A DNA stretch of 21,616 nt, from the NCBI GenBank assembly GCA_021199975.1, contig JAJQHF010000277.1:1-21616 (forward strand), given 5' to 3'. The DNA is from Candidatus Gastranaerophilales bacterium (GTDB taxonomy: Bacteria > Cyanobacteriota > Vampirovibrionia > Gastranaerophilales > Gastranaerophilaceae). The notes below the pieces were generated by a model. It saw nothing but the letters and a program-made list of their open reading frames with translations, had not been told where the DNA came from and searched no databases. Position 1 is the first letter of the stretch. Every line of letters starts with the position of its first letter. A program made the position numbers and the translations under genes. Shown here in pieces: positions 7,136-14,453 of this stretch.

Positions 7136-7164
7136 TAGCAAAATTTAAAAAAATGAGTTAAAAT
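7136..7164 (+). promoter_or_regulatory. Weak candidate promoter for the 43-codon frame/trp region
   Basis: TAAAAT (7159-7164, five of six -10 matches) with a poor -35 (TAGCAA, 7136-7141) at 17 nt. A transcript from here would carry the 43-codon frame and, if not terminated, trpE. The -35 is weak, so this is tentative. Confidence 0.3.
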
Positions 7165-7200
7165 AACAAGGCAATGTTTAAGCAAAAGGGAAGGTAATAT

Positions 7201-7332
7201 ATGAATATGAATAAAGGTATTTTGAATTTCGTTGAAGCTGTTATAGTCCTTTTTGCAGGTTGGCTCTCCTTCGGTTTTAAAGAATGGGCATGGTGTCCTG
7301 TCAAAGTTGACAATCGTATTGACAGATTTTAA
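7201..7332 (+). CDS. 43-aa Trp-containing small protein; candidate trp leader peptide
   Basis: ATG 7201 to TAA 7330-7332 encodes 43 aa. A purine-rich Shine-Dalgarno (AAAGGGAAGG, about 7185-7194) is well spaced, stronger than for many neighbours. The product has a hydrophobic stretch (about residues 7-26, ILNFVEAVIVLFAGWLSFGF) and three Trp residues at 21, 29 and 31, the last two as Trp-Ala-Trp, followed by a polar tail. Two readings are possible. It may be a small single-pass membrane protein. Or, because it lies 138 bp before trpE on the same strand, it may be a leader peptide for transcription attenuation; its last codons overlap pairable segments followed by a T-run (7338-7344). It is longer than classical trp leader peptides. 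That it is translated is likely; its role is open. Confidence 0.55.
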   Translation: MNMNKGILNFVEAVIVLFAGWLSFGFKEWAWCPVKVDNRIDRF

Positions 7333-7344
7333 TTTTGTTTTTTT
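7298..7344 (+). promoter_or_regulatory. Pairable segments and T-run after the Trp codons (possible attenuator)
   Basis: CTGTCAA (7298-7304) can pair either with TTGACA (7307-7312), with almost no loop, or with TTGACAG (7319-7325). The second pairing gives a 7-bp stem followed by T-rich sequence ending in seven T (7338-7344). These options start 5 nt after the Trp-Ala-Trp codons (7285-7293). The stem is short and AT-leaning, so termination would be weak, and the stop codon sits within reach of the 3' arm, which complicates a simple attenuation model. Confidence 0.3.
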
Positions 7345-7397
7345 AAATAAAAATTAGAACTGCTCTCATATTTACGATTTGTTGACATGTGAATGCC

Positions 7398-7445
7398 GGA
7401 TTTTGTTGTTTACAAAATTCTTCATTCGTTTTACTGTGTTAACAT
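7398..7445 (+). promoter_or_regulatory. trpE upstream region: dyad and extended -10
   Basis: A dyad GGATTTTGT-TGTTT-ACAAAATTC (7398-7420, 9 pairs including one G-U) precedes an extended -10, TGTTAACAT (7437-7445). No good -35 is at standard distance; a perfect TTGACA at 7382-7387 is too far upstream to serve it. A start near 7452 would give trpE a leader of about 18 nt. The dyad could be an operator, but it does not resemble the E. coli TrpR box. Confidence 0.3.
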
Positions 7446-7469
7446 AAATTAGAAAGAGAGTTATTTATT

Positions 7470-8936
7470 ATGTTTCAGCCGGATATAAAGGAAGCGGAAA
7501 AAATATGTAAAAATTATAAATATATGCCTGTTTCAACAGAGATGTTTTCTGATATAACAACACCTATACAAGTTTTAAGAATTTTAAAACAGCAGGAGGA
7601 ACATTGTTTTCTGCTTGAAAGTGTTGAAAAAGCGGAAAGAATAGGACGTTATTCTTTTTTGGGATTTGAACCTTCAACGGAAATTACTTGCAGAGATAAT
7701 GAATTGAAAATAAAGGATAAGAACGGAGTTAAAGTGATTAATACGAGTACTCCGCAGGATTATATAAAAGAAATTCTTGAAAATCATAAAAGTCCTAAAT
7801 TTGATTATCTTCCGTCGTTTACAGGGGGATTGGTCGGTTATTTTTCTTATGATTTTATAAAATATTATGAACCTAAGTTAAATCTTGATGCAAATGATGA
7901 AGAAAATTTTAAAGATATTGATTTAATGTTGTTTGATAAAATTATAGCGTTTGACAACGTAAGGCAGAAAATAATTTTAATTGTAAATATAAAAACCGAT
8001 AACTTAAAAGAAAACTATGCAAAAGCAATTAAAGAGCTTGAAAGATTAAAAGACCTTATCCAAAACGGAAAACCTTATGAAATAAAAAAAGGCAGATTAA
8101 AATCGGATTTTAGAGCCTTGTTTAATAAAGATGAATTTTGCGCAATGGTGGAAAAAGCAAAAGATTATATAAAAGAAGGGGATATTTTTCAGGTTGTATT
8201 ATCAAACAGGTTTGATGCAGATTATGAAGGTGATTTGTTAAATACATACAGAACCTTGAGAACAATAAATCCTTCGCCGTATATGTTTTATTTCGGCAGC
8301 AACGATTTAGAGATAGCGGGAGCATCGCCTGAAACCCTTGTAAAACTTGAAAACGGCAAGTTGTATACCTTCCCTCTTGCAGGAACAAGAAAAAGAGGTT
8401 TAACAAAAAAAGAAGACGAAATGCTTGAAAAAGAGCTTTTATCAGATAAAAAAGAACTTGCTGAACATAACATGCTGGTTGATTTGGGAAGAAACGATAT
8501 CGGAAGAATTTCAAAATTCGGCAGTGTTGAAGTTGAAAAATATATGACAATTGAACGTTTTTCTCATGTTATGCACATAGGTTCAGAAGTAACAGGCGAA
8601 ATAAGAGAGGATAAAGGACAATTAGATACAATAGGTTCTGTACTTCCTGCGGGAACTCTGTCAGGAGCGCCGAAAATACGGGCATGTGAGATAATTAATG
8701 AACTTGAAAACAATAAAAGGGGCATATATGGAGGTGCAATAGGATATCTTGATTTTTCGGGTAACTTAGATACCTGTATTGCCATAAGGATTGCTTTTAA
8801 GAAGAATAATAAAGTATTTGTAAGAGTCGGTGCAGGTATTGTTTATGACAGTATCCCCGAAAATGAATATATAGAGTGTGCAAACAAATCCAAAGCAATA
8901 ATGAATGCTCTTAAATCTTCACAGGAGGTTTTATGA
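7470..8936 (+). CDS. trpE: Anthranilate synthase component I
   Basis: First enzyme of tryptophan synthesis: chorismate plus ammonia (supplied by TrpG from glutamine) gives anthranilate. The 488-aa protein carries the N-terminal Trp-binding motif LLES (48-51), a hallmark of feedback-inhibited TrpE rather than PabB, then FTGGLVGYFSYD, and the chorismate-binding domain with DIFQVVLSNRF, NPSPYMFYF, IAGASPETLVKL, PLAGTRKRG, ELLSDKKELAEHNMLVDLGRNDIGR, SHVMHIGSEVTG, LPAGTLSGAPKIRA and RVGAGIVYDS. ATG at 7470 is preceded by AAAGAGAG (7453-7460). The stop overlaps the trpG start as ATGA, so component I and the amidotransferase are translationally coupled. Confidence 0.97.
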   Translation: MFQPDIKEAEKICKNYKYMPVSTEMFSDITTPIQVLRILKQQEEHCFLLESVEKAERIGRYSFLGFEPSTEITCRDNELKIKDKNGVKVINTSTPQDYIKEILENHKSPKFDYLPSFTGGLVGYFSYDFIKYYEPKLNLDANDEENFKDIDLMLFDKIIAFDNVRQKIILIVNIKTDNLKENYAKAIKELERLKDLIQNGKPYEIKKGRLKSDFRALFNKDEFCAMVEKAKDYIKEGDIFQVVLSNRFDADYEGDLLNTYRTLRTINPSPYMFYFGSNDLEIAGASPETLVKLENGKLYTFPLAGTRKRGLTKKEDEMLEKELLSDKKELAEHNMLVDLGRNDIGRISKFGSVEVEKYMTIERFSHVMHIGSEVTGEIREDKGQLDTIGSVLPAGTLSGAPKIRACEIINELENNKRGIYGGAIGYLDFSGNLDTCIAIRIAFKKNNKVFVRVGAGIVYDSIPENEYIECANKSKAIMNALKSSQEVL

Positions 8937-9508
8937 TTTTATTAATAGATAATTATGACAGTTTTTCATACAACCTTTATCAATTAATAGGAGAGGTAAA
9001 TCCTGATATAAAAGTTATAAGAAATAATGAGTTAACAATTGAAGAAATAGAGAAATTAAATCCTCAAGCCGTAATAATTTCCCCCGGACCGGGGAAGCCT
9101 AAAGATGCAGGTATATGTGAAGAAGTTATAAAATATTTTACAGGTAAAAAACCGATTTTGGGTATTTGTTTGGGACATCAGGCAATTTGTGAAGTTTTTG
9201 GCGCAAAAATTACTTATGCAAAAGAAATCATGCACGGTAAGACTTCTGATGTAAAAATTGATACAAATTGCCCCATATTTAAAAACATGCCTGAAATAAT
9301 CACAGCAGCAAGGTATCATTCACTTGCCGCCGATATTGATACAATCCCCGATAGTCTTAAAATAACAGCAAGGACGGAGGATAATGTTGTAATGGCGGTT
9401 CAGCATAAAAAATATCCCGTTTTCGGGCTTCAATTTCACCCTGAATCAATATTGACTCCTACGGGAAAAATTATGGCAAAGAATTTTTTGGAAATGGCGG
9501 GAATATGA
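8933..9508 (+). CDS. trpG: Anthranilate synthase component II (glutamine amidotransferase)
   Basis: Supplies ammonia from glutamine to TrpE. The 191-aa class I amidotransferase has DNYDSFSYNL (6-15), ISPGPGKPKDAG, the nucleophile elbow LGICLGHQAI (76-85) with Cys79, and the catalytic His169 and Glu171 in QFHPES. It is a stand-alone subunit, not fused to TrpE or TrpD. ATG 8933 overlaps the trpE stop (ATGA) and has AGGAGG at 8922-8928. In organisms with one such protein it also serves para-aminobenzoate synthesis with PabB; whether that applies here cannot be seen. Confidence 0.95.
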   Translation: MILLIDNYDSFSYNLYQLIGEVNPDIKVIRNNELTIEEIEKLNPQAVIISPGPGKPKDAGICEEVIKYFTGKKPILGICLGHQAICEVFGAKITYAKEIMHGKTSDVKIDTNCPIFKNMPEIITAARYHSLAADIDTIPDSLKITARTEDNVVMAVQHKKYPVFGLQFHPESILTPTGKIMAKNFLEMAGI

Positions 9509-10521
9509 TAAAAGATGCTATAAAACAAACAGCGCAAAAGCAAAATCTTTCATATGAAACAATGAAACTTGTAATGGAGGAGATAACGCAAGGTTTAGCC
9601 GGTGATGAAGAAATTGCGGAATTTTTAACGCTGTTAAGAGAAAAAAAAGAAACTGTTGAAGAAATAACGGCAGCGGCAAAGGTTATGAAAGAAAAGTGTA
9701 TTGCATTAAACCTTGATACTTATAATACGCTTGATATAGTAGGAACGGGCGGGGATATGTGCAATACTTTTAATATTTCAACCGCCTCCGCTTTTGTAGC
9801 CGCAGCAGGCGGAGTGCCTGTAGCAAAGCACGGCAACAGAGCTTTAACAAGCAAAGCAGGCTCCGTTGACGTACTTGAGGCGCTTGGAATTAATATTAAT
9901 AATACACCCGAAAAGGAAAAAGAAATTTTTAAAAGACTCAATTTGTGTTTTATGTTTGCACAAAACCATCACCCTGCAATGAAATATGCGGCAAATGCAA
10001 GAAAAATGGTAAAATCTCGAACTTTATTTAATATCTTAGGTCCTTTAACAAACCCCGCCGGTGCAAAATCACAATTATTCGGAGTTTTTGATGAAGATTT
10101 GGTTGAGACTCTTGCTAAAGTTATTTCTAATCTCGGTGTTGAAAATGTGCTTGTAGTCCATGGCGATGACGGGCTGGATGAAGCTTCTGTTACTTCCTCT
10201 ACAATGATATCAGAAGCAAGAAACGGCAGAATAAATAACTATAAAATAAATCCTGAAGACTTCGGGATGAAAAAATGCAAGCTTTGTGATATTCAAGGCG
10301 GCGATGCAAAAGATAATGCCCGAATAATAAAAGATATTTTTTCAGGTAAAGATAACGGCGCTAAAAAAGATATAGTTGTTTTAAATTCCGCTTTGGCTTT
10401 TTATACCTTTAAAAAAACAGCTTCAATAAAAGAAGGAATATTCTTAGCCGAAAATCTTATAAAATCGGGCATGGTGCTTGATAAATTAAATAAATATATA
10501 TTAATTACCAATGAGGTTTAA
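9505..10521 (+). CDS. trpD: Anthranilate phosphoribosyltransferase
   Basis: Transfers phosphoribose from PRPP to anthranilate, the second step of tryptophan synthesis. The 338-aa protein has the all-helical N-terminal domain, then the PRPP loop VGTGGDMCNTFNIST (79-93), KHGNRALTSKAGSVDVLEALG (108-128) and the anthranilate/Mg region NARKMVKSRTLFNILGPLTNPAG, with VVHGDDGLDE further on. It is not fused to TrpG, unlike the enterobacterial form. The start overlaps the trpG stop by 4 bp (ATGA), with only a modest Shine-Dalgarno (GGCGGGA), so translation probably depends on coupling. Confidence 0.96.
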   Translation: MIKDAIKQTAQKQNLSYETMKLVMEEITQGLAGDEEIAEFLTLLREKKETVEEITAAAKVMKEKCIALNLDTYNTLDIVGTGGDMCNTFNISTASAFVAAAGGVPVAKHGNRALTSKAGSVDVLEALGININNTPEKEKEIFKRLNLCFMFAQNHHPAMKYAANARKMVKSRTLFNILGPLTNPAGAKSQLFGVFDEDLVETLAKVISNLGVENVLVVHGDDGLDEASVTSSTMISEARNGRINNYKINPEDFGMKKCKLCDIQGGDAKDNARIIKDIFSGKDNGAKKDIVVLNSALAFYTFKKTASIKEGIFLAENLIKSGMVLDKLNKYILITNEV

Positions 10522-10522
10522 A

Positions 10523-11314
10523 ATGAATATTCTTGATAATATAGTTGAAAAAACAAAAATAAGAGTTGAAAAATTAAAATGCAGTATAAATATGCAGGAT
10601 TTAAAAACAGCCGCTTTAAACTTAAATAAAAATGATTTTCCGTTTGAAAAAGCATTAAGAAATGAAACTCCTGCTTTTATATGCGAAGTAAAAAAAGCTT
10701 CTCCTTCAAAAGGAATAATAGCAGAGGAATTTCCGTATCTTAAAATTGCAAAAGAATATGAAAGAGCAGGTGCAAGTGCAATTTCTGTATTAACGGAACC
10801 GGATTTTTTTCTTGGAAGCACTCAATATTTGAAAGAAATAGCAAACACGGTTAAAATCCCTGTTTTAAGAAAAGATTTTATTATTGATGAAATTCAAATA
10901 TATGAAGCCAAAACAATAGGTGCAAGTGCAATTCTTCTGATTTGTTCGCTGTTCGATACTGAAACACTTGCAAAATTTATAAAAATTGCGGAAGATATAG
11001 GACTTTCTTGTCTTGTCGAGGCTCATGATGAAATCGAAATTAAAAAAGCAATCAATGCAAATGCAAGAATAATAGGGGTTAATAATCGTAATCTAAAAAA
11101 TTTTGAAGTGAACATTCAAAACAGTATTAATCTAAGAAAATTTGTTCCAGATAATATTTTATTTGTCTCCGAAAGCGGAATTAAAACACATTCTCAAATA
11201 AACGAGTTAATTAAAAATAATGTAAATGCGGTTTTAATAGGTGAAACTTTTATGAAATCAAAAGATAAAAAAAGAGAACTCCAAATTTTAAAAGGAGAAA
11301 TCAGTGAAAATTAA
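10523..11314 (+). CDS. trpC: Indole-3-glycerol phosphate synthase
   Basis: Closes the indole ring: carboxyphenylamino-deoxyribulose phosphate gives indole-3-glycerol phosphate with loss of CO2 and water. A TIM-barrel protein of 263 aa with ICEVKKASPSKGII (53-66), SVLTEPDFFLGS, VLRKDFIIDEIQIYEA, LVEAHDEIEI, GVNNRNLKNFEV, VSESGI and VLIGETFMKS. The frame also has an ATG at 10511, inside trpD, but ATG 10523 is preferred: GAGG (10513-10516) sits 6 nt before it, and the protein then starts MNILDNIVEKT, a normal N terminus. It begins 1 bp after the trpD stop. It is separate from trpF, unlike the enterobacterial fusion. Confidence 0.95.
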   Translation: MNILDNIVEKTKIRVEKLKCSINMQDLKTAALNLNKNDFPFEKALRNETPAFICEVKKASPSKGIIAEEFPYLKIAKEYERAGASAISVLTEPDFFLGSTQYLKEIANTVKIPVLRKDFIIDEIQIYEAKTIGASAILLICSLFDTETLAKFIKIAEDIGLSCLVEAHDEIEIKKAINANARIIGVNNRNLKNFEVNIQNSINLRKFVPDNILFVSESGIKTHSQINELIKNNVNAVLIGETFMKSKDKKRELQILKGEISEN

Positions 11315-11921
11315 AATCTGCGGTTTAATGAATTTAAATGATATTGAATATGTAAATGAAACCATGCCGGATTTTATCGGTTTTATATTCGCTTCAAAAA
11401 GCAAAAGAAAAATTTCTTATGAACAAGCTCTTGAAATGAAAAAAATATTAAATAAAAATATTAAATCAGCCGGAGTTTTTGTTGATGAAAATATTGAAAA
11501 TATTATTTATGCCGTAAAAGAAGGAATTATTGATTTAATCCAGCTTCATGGAGAAGAAAATGAAAATTACATAAAAGAATTAAAGACAAAAGTAAATATT
11601 CCAATAATAAAAGCATTAAAAGCAGAGAACAACTTAAAAGACAATATAAATTCAACAATTGCGGATTACATATTAATAGATTCAATAAGTGAAAATTCCT
11701 TTGGCGGAACCGGTAAGACTTTTGATTGGGGAATAATTCCAAAAACTGATAAAAAAATCTTTTTGGCAGGCGGTATAAATGCTCAAAATGTATTAAAAGC
11801 CATAAAGACGGTTAAACCCTATTGTGTAGATATAAATAGCGGTGTTGAAACAGACGGAAGAAAAGATAAAAATAAAATTAAAGAAATAATACAAATTATA
11901 AAAGGATATAACAATGAGTAA
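11304..11921 (+). CDS. trpF: Phosphoribosylanthranilate isomerase
   Basis: Catalyses the Amadori rearrangement between the TrpD and TrpC steps. The 205-aa TIM barrel contains KICGLMN (4-10) with the catalytic Cys6, DFIGFIFASKSKRKIS (23-38), AGVFVDE, IQLHGEE, the catalytic Asp126 in LIDS, FGGTGKTFDW (133-142), FLAGGINAQNV and DINSGVET. The start is GTG at 11304, well placed after AAAGGAG (11291-11297) and inside the end of trpC (11-bp overlap); translation is therefore likely coupled. An unusual start codon may hold this enzyme at a lower level. The stop overlaps the trpB start by 8 bp. Confidence 0.94.
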   Translation: MKIKICGLMNLNDIEYVNETMPDFIGFIFASKSKRKISYEQALEMKKILNKNIKSAGVFVDENIENIIYAVKEGIIDLIQLHGEENENYIKELKTKVNIPIIKALKAENNLKDNINSTIADYILIDSISENSFGGTGKTFDWGIIPKTDKKIFLAGGINAQNVLKAIKTVKPYCVDINSGVETDGRKDKNKIKEIIQIIKGYNNE

Positions 11922-13098
11922 AACAAAGTTCGGAAACTATGGCGGGCAGTACATCCCCGAAGTTTTGATGAATGAAATAATTAATTTGGAAAATGCTTAT
12001 GAAAAATATAAGAATGATGAAAAATTTAATAAAGAACTCAACGATTTATTAAAAAACTACGCAGGTCGTCCTTCTTTATTATATTTTGCAAAAAATATGA
12101 CAGAAGATTTAGGCGGAGCGAAAATTTATCTAAAACGTGAGGATTTAAATCATACAGGCTCACATAAAATAAATAATGTTTTAGGTCAGGCGCTTTTAGC
12201 GAAATATATGGGCAAAAAAAGGATTATAGCCGAAACGGGAGCAGGACAGCACGGTGTTGCAACTGCAACAGCGGCGGCTCTTTTGGGGCTTGAATGCGAA
12301 ATCTTTATGGGAAAAGAAGATACGATAAGACAGGCTCTAAACGTATACAGAATGGAACTTTTAGGCGCTAAAGTCAATGCAGTAACTTCAGGTACTCAGA
12401 CTTTGAAAGATGCTGTAAATGAAACAATGAGAGAATGGGCTTCAAGAACGGAAGATACCTTATATGTACTGGGTTCTGTTATGGGACCTCATCCTTTCCC
12501 GACAATAGTAAGAGATTTTCAAAGCATAATAAGTAAAGAAGCTCGTAAACAGATACTGGAAGCAGAGGGCAGACTTCCCTCCGTCGTAATGGCATGTGTC
12601 GGCGGTGGAAGCAATGCTATGGGTATGTTTTATAATTTTATTAATGATAAGGAAGTTAAGCTTATAGGCTGTGAGGCGGCAGGACTCGGTATAAATACGG
12701 ATAAACACGCTGCCGCAATAGCAAAAGGCAGAATGGGAATATTTCACGGTATGAAATCACTCTTTTGTCAGAATGAAAACGGTCAAATTATGCCTGTATA
12801 CTCTATATCGGCAGGTTTGGATTACCCCGGAATAGGTCCGGAACACGCATATTTAAATGAAACGGGAAGGGCAAAATATGTTCCGATTACGGATGATGAA
12901 GCGGTTGAAGCATTTGAATATTTATCGGGAAAAGAAGGTATAATTCCTGCAATAGAAAGCGCACATGCCGTTGCTTATGCAAAAAAACTTGCACCGAAAA
13001 TGAAAAAAGATGAAATTATTATAATATGTCTGTCAGGCAGAGGTGATAAAGATGCTGCTTCTATAGCAAAATACAGAGGAAGGATTATCAATGAGTAA
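11914..13098 (+). CDS. trpB: Tryptophan synthase beta chain
   Basis: Condenses indole with serine to give tryptophan, using pyridoxal phosphate, in an alpha2-beta2 complex with TrpA that channels indole. The 394-aa protein is of the classical TrpB1 type: FGNYGGQYIPEVLM at the N terminus, LKREDLNHTGSHKINN with the Schiff-base Lys85, AETGAGQHGVATATAAA with Glu107, GSVMGPHPFP, the phosphate-binding GGGSNAMG, GLDYPGIGPEHA and CLSGRGDKD. ATG 11914 has AAAGGA (about 11900-11905) in front and overlaps trpF by 8 bp in the sequence ATGAGTAA. The same junction sequence recurs at the trpB-trpA border. Confidence 0.98.
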   Translation: MSKTKFGNYGGQYIPEVLMNEIINLENAYEKYKNDEKFNKELNDLLKNYAGRPSLLYFAKNMTEDLGGAKIYLKREDLNHTGSHKINNVLGQALLAKYMGKKRIIAETGAGQHGVATATAAALLGLECEIFMGKEDTIRQALNVYRMELLGAKVNAVTSGTQTLKDAVNETMREWASRTEDTLYVLGSVMGPHPFPTIVRDFQSIISKEARKQILEAEGRLPSVVMACVGGGSNAMGMFYNFINDKEVKLIGCEAAGLGINTDKHAAAIAKGRMGIFHGMKSLFCQNENGQIMPVYSISAGLDYPGIGPEHAYLNETGRAKYVPITDDEAVEAFEYLSGKEGIIPAIESAHAVAYAKKLAPKMKKDEIIIICLSGRGDKDAASIAKYRGRIINE

Positions 13099-13861
13099 TA
13101 TAAATAAAGCATTTGAAAAAGGGAAAGCATTTATCGGGTTTTTAACAGCGGGTGACCCGAATTTAACAACAACAAAAGAATGTATATATGCAATGGAGAA
13201 AGCAGGCGCCGACCTCATAGAAATAGGTATCCCGTTTTCCGACCCGATAGCGGAAGGTGTTGTTATTCAATCTGCAAATTTAAGAGCGCTGAAAGCAAAT
13301 ACTTCTTTAAATAAGATTTTTAAAACGGTAAAAGAAATCAGAAAAAATACGCAAATTCCCATAGTTTTTCTTACCTATTTAAATCCCGTTTTTAACTATG
13401 GTTATGAAAATTTCTTTAAAACATGCAAAGAAACCGGTGTAGATGGAATTATTTTTCCCGATATGCCGTTTGAAGAAAAAGAGGAAGTAAAAGATATTGC
13501 GGATAAATACGATATTGATATTATTTCTTTAATTGCACCTACCTCGGATAACAGAATTAAAATGATAGCGAAGAATGCAAAGGGTTATATATATGTAGTT
13601 TCTTCAATGGGTGTAACCGGAATAAGAAACGAAATTACAACAGATGTTGACTCTATTATAAAAACAATAAGAACATCGACTTCAATACCCTGTGCAGTTG
13701 GTTTCGGCATTAACACCCCCGAACAGGCTAAACACTTCGCAAGTATTTCTGATGGTGTAATAGTCGGAAGCGCAATTGTAAAAATTATTGAAAAATATGG
13801 TCAAAATTCGCCCGAATATGTTTATAATTATGTAAAAGAAATGAAGGATTCAATAAGATAA
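13091..13861 (+). CDS. trpA: Tryptophan synthase alpha chain
   Basis: Cleaves indole-3-glycerol phosphate to indole and glyceraldehyde 3-phosphate and passes indole to TrpB. The 256-aa TIM barrel shows FIGFLTAGDPNL (14-25), LIEIGIPFSDPIAEGVVIQ (42-60), PDMPFEE, LIAPTSD, IYVVSSMGVTG, VGFGI and GVIVGSA. Glu44 matches the catalytic Glu49 of the enterobacterial enzyme. The second catalytic acid, Asp60 there, is Glu55 here (AEG instead of ADG), and the next proline is Val; a Glu at this place is also known to me from other bacterial TrpA proteins, so the enzyme is probably active. ATG 13091 overlaps the trpB stop by 8 bp (ATGAGTAA), behind AGAGGAAGG. Confidence 0.95.
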   Translation: MSNINKAFEKGKAFIGFLTAGDPNLTTTKECIYAMEKAGADLIEIGIPFSDPIAEGVVIQSANLRALKANTSLNKIFKTVKEIRKNTQIPIVFLTYLNPVFNYGYENFFKTCKETGVDGIIFPDMPFEEKEEVKDIADKYDIDIISLIAPTSDNRIKMIAKNAKGYIYVVSSMGVTGIRNEITTDVDSIIKTIRTSTSIPCAVGFGINTPEQAKHFASISDGVIVGSAIVKIIEKYGQNSPEYVYNYVKEMKDSIR

Positions 13862-13869
13862 TATAGATA

Positions 13870-14394
13870 ATGAACAGCTCTTTATTTTTAATATATATAA
13901 ATTTATTTACACTGTCAGCCGCTTTAATTCCGCTGTTTATTATTCATGTCTTTTTGTTATATCAAGAAATGGACAAAAGAAAAACAGCTGTTGTTTTGAT
14001 AGCTGCTTTTGTAATTATGCCTTTGATTTCTTATGTTTGTTATAAAAAAATATTTGCGGTTTCTTATATTCAGGCATTAACAGAAAACGGGTTTCTTTAT
14101 CTGTCTGCATATGCAGGCATAATTGCAATTAATTATATGATTTTTCTTACATTAAAATATAAAGAAATTCAGAATAAGACAAAGTTATTAAAAATAAGGT
14201 TTATAATCTCCTTTATTCTCCTTCTTTTTATGATGTATCTTTCAATCCCCGCATATTTAACAGCTCTTTCTTCCAAAACAAAAAATAAAGCAGTTGAAGA
14301 ACTGGCCGTAAAACTTTCTGTTTTCCCTTGTCAAAAATCAGCTGTTAACTCTCATATTAACCAAAACTTAATGGATATTTATATTTCCGAATAA
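13870..14394 (+). CDS. Four-helix integral membrane protein of unknown function
   Basis: Not recognised. The 174-aa protein has four clear hydrophobic segments at about residues 6-29, 38-57, 72-93 and 106-129, joined by short basic loops (QEMDKRK, KYKEIQNKTKLLKIR), and a polar C-terminal tail of about 40 residues. It starts 8 bp after trpA on the same strand with only a poor Shine-Dalgarno, so it is probably the eighth gene of the trp transcript and translated by coupling. A transport role linked to tryptophan is possible, but four helices with few polar residues give no direct support, and simple read-through into an unrelated gene is as likely. No terminator is obvious after it; only an 8-bp AT-only dyad (14392-14399/14423-14430) is seen. 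Confidence 0.7.
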   Translation: MNSSLFLIYINLFTLSAALIPLFIIHVFLLYQEMDKRKTAVVLIAAFVIMPLISYVCYKKIFAVSYIQALTENGFLYLSAYAGIIAINYMIFLTLKYKEIQNKTKLLKIRFIISFILLLFMMYLSIPAYLTALSSKTKNKAVEELAVKLSVFPCQKSAVNSHINQNLMDIYISE

Positions 14395-14453
14395 TTAATA
14401 CCGCTTTTTTGTTTTTAAACGAATTAATTACCTTTCAATGTGATAAATGAGAG

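Noticed and set aside
7382..7387. Perfect TTGACA upstream of trpE
   Set aside because: No acceptable -10 lies 16-18 nt downstream (GTTGTT at 17 nt), so it is not called a -35. It does repeat the TTGACA seen at 7307 and 7319, but chance is likely in AT-rich DNA.
8122..8550. 142-aa minus-strand frame inside trpE
   Set aside because: Antisense to conserved trpE motifs, Leu/Phe/Cys-rich product typical of a shadow frame, no promoter or ribosome binding site.
14392..14430. Dyad TAATTAAT/ATTAATTA after the trp-linked membrane protein gene
   Set aside because: Only 8 AT pairs with a 23-nt loop; too weak to call a terminator, although T-runs lie in the loop.
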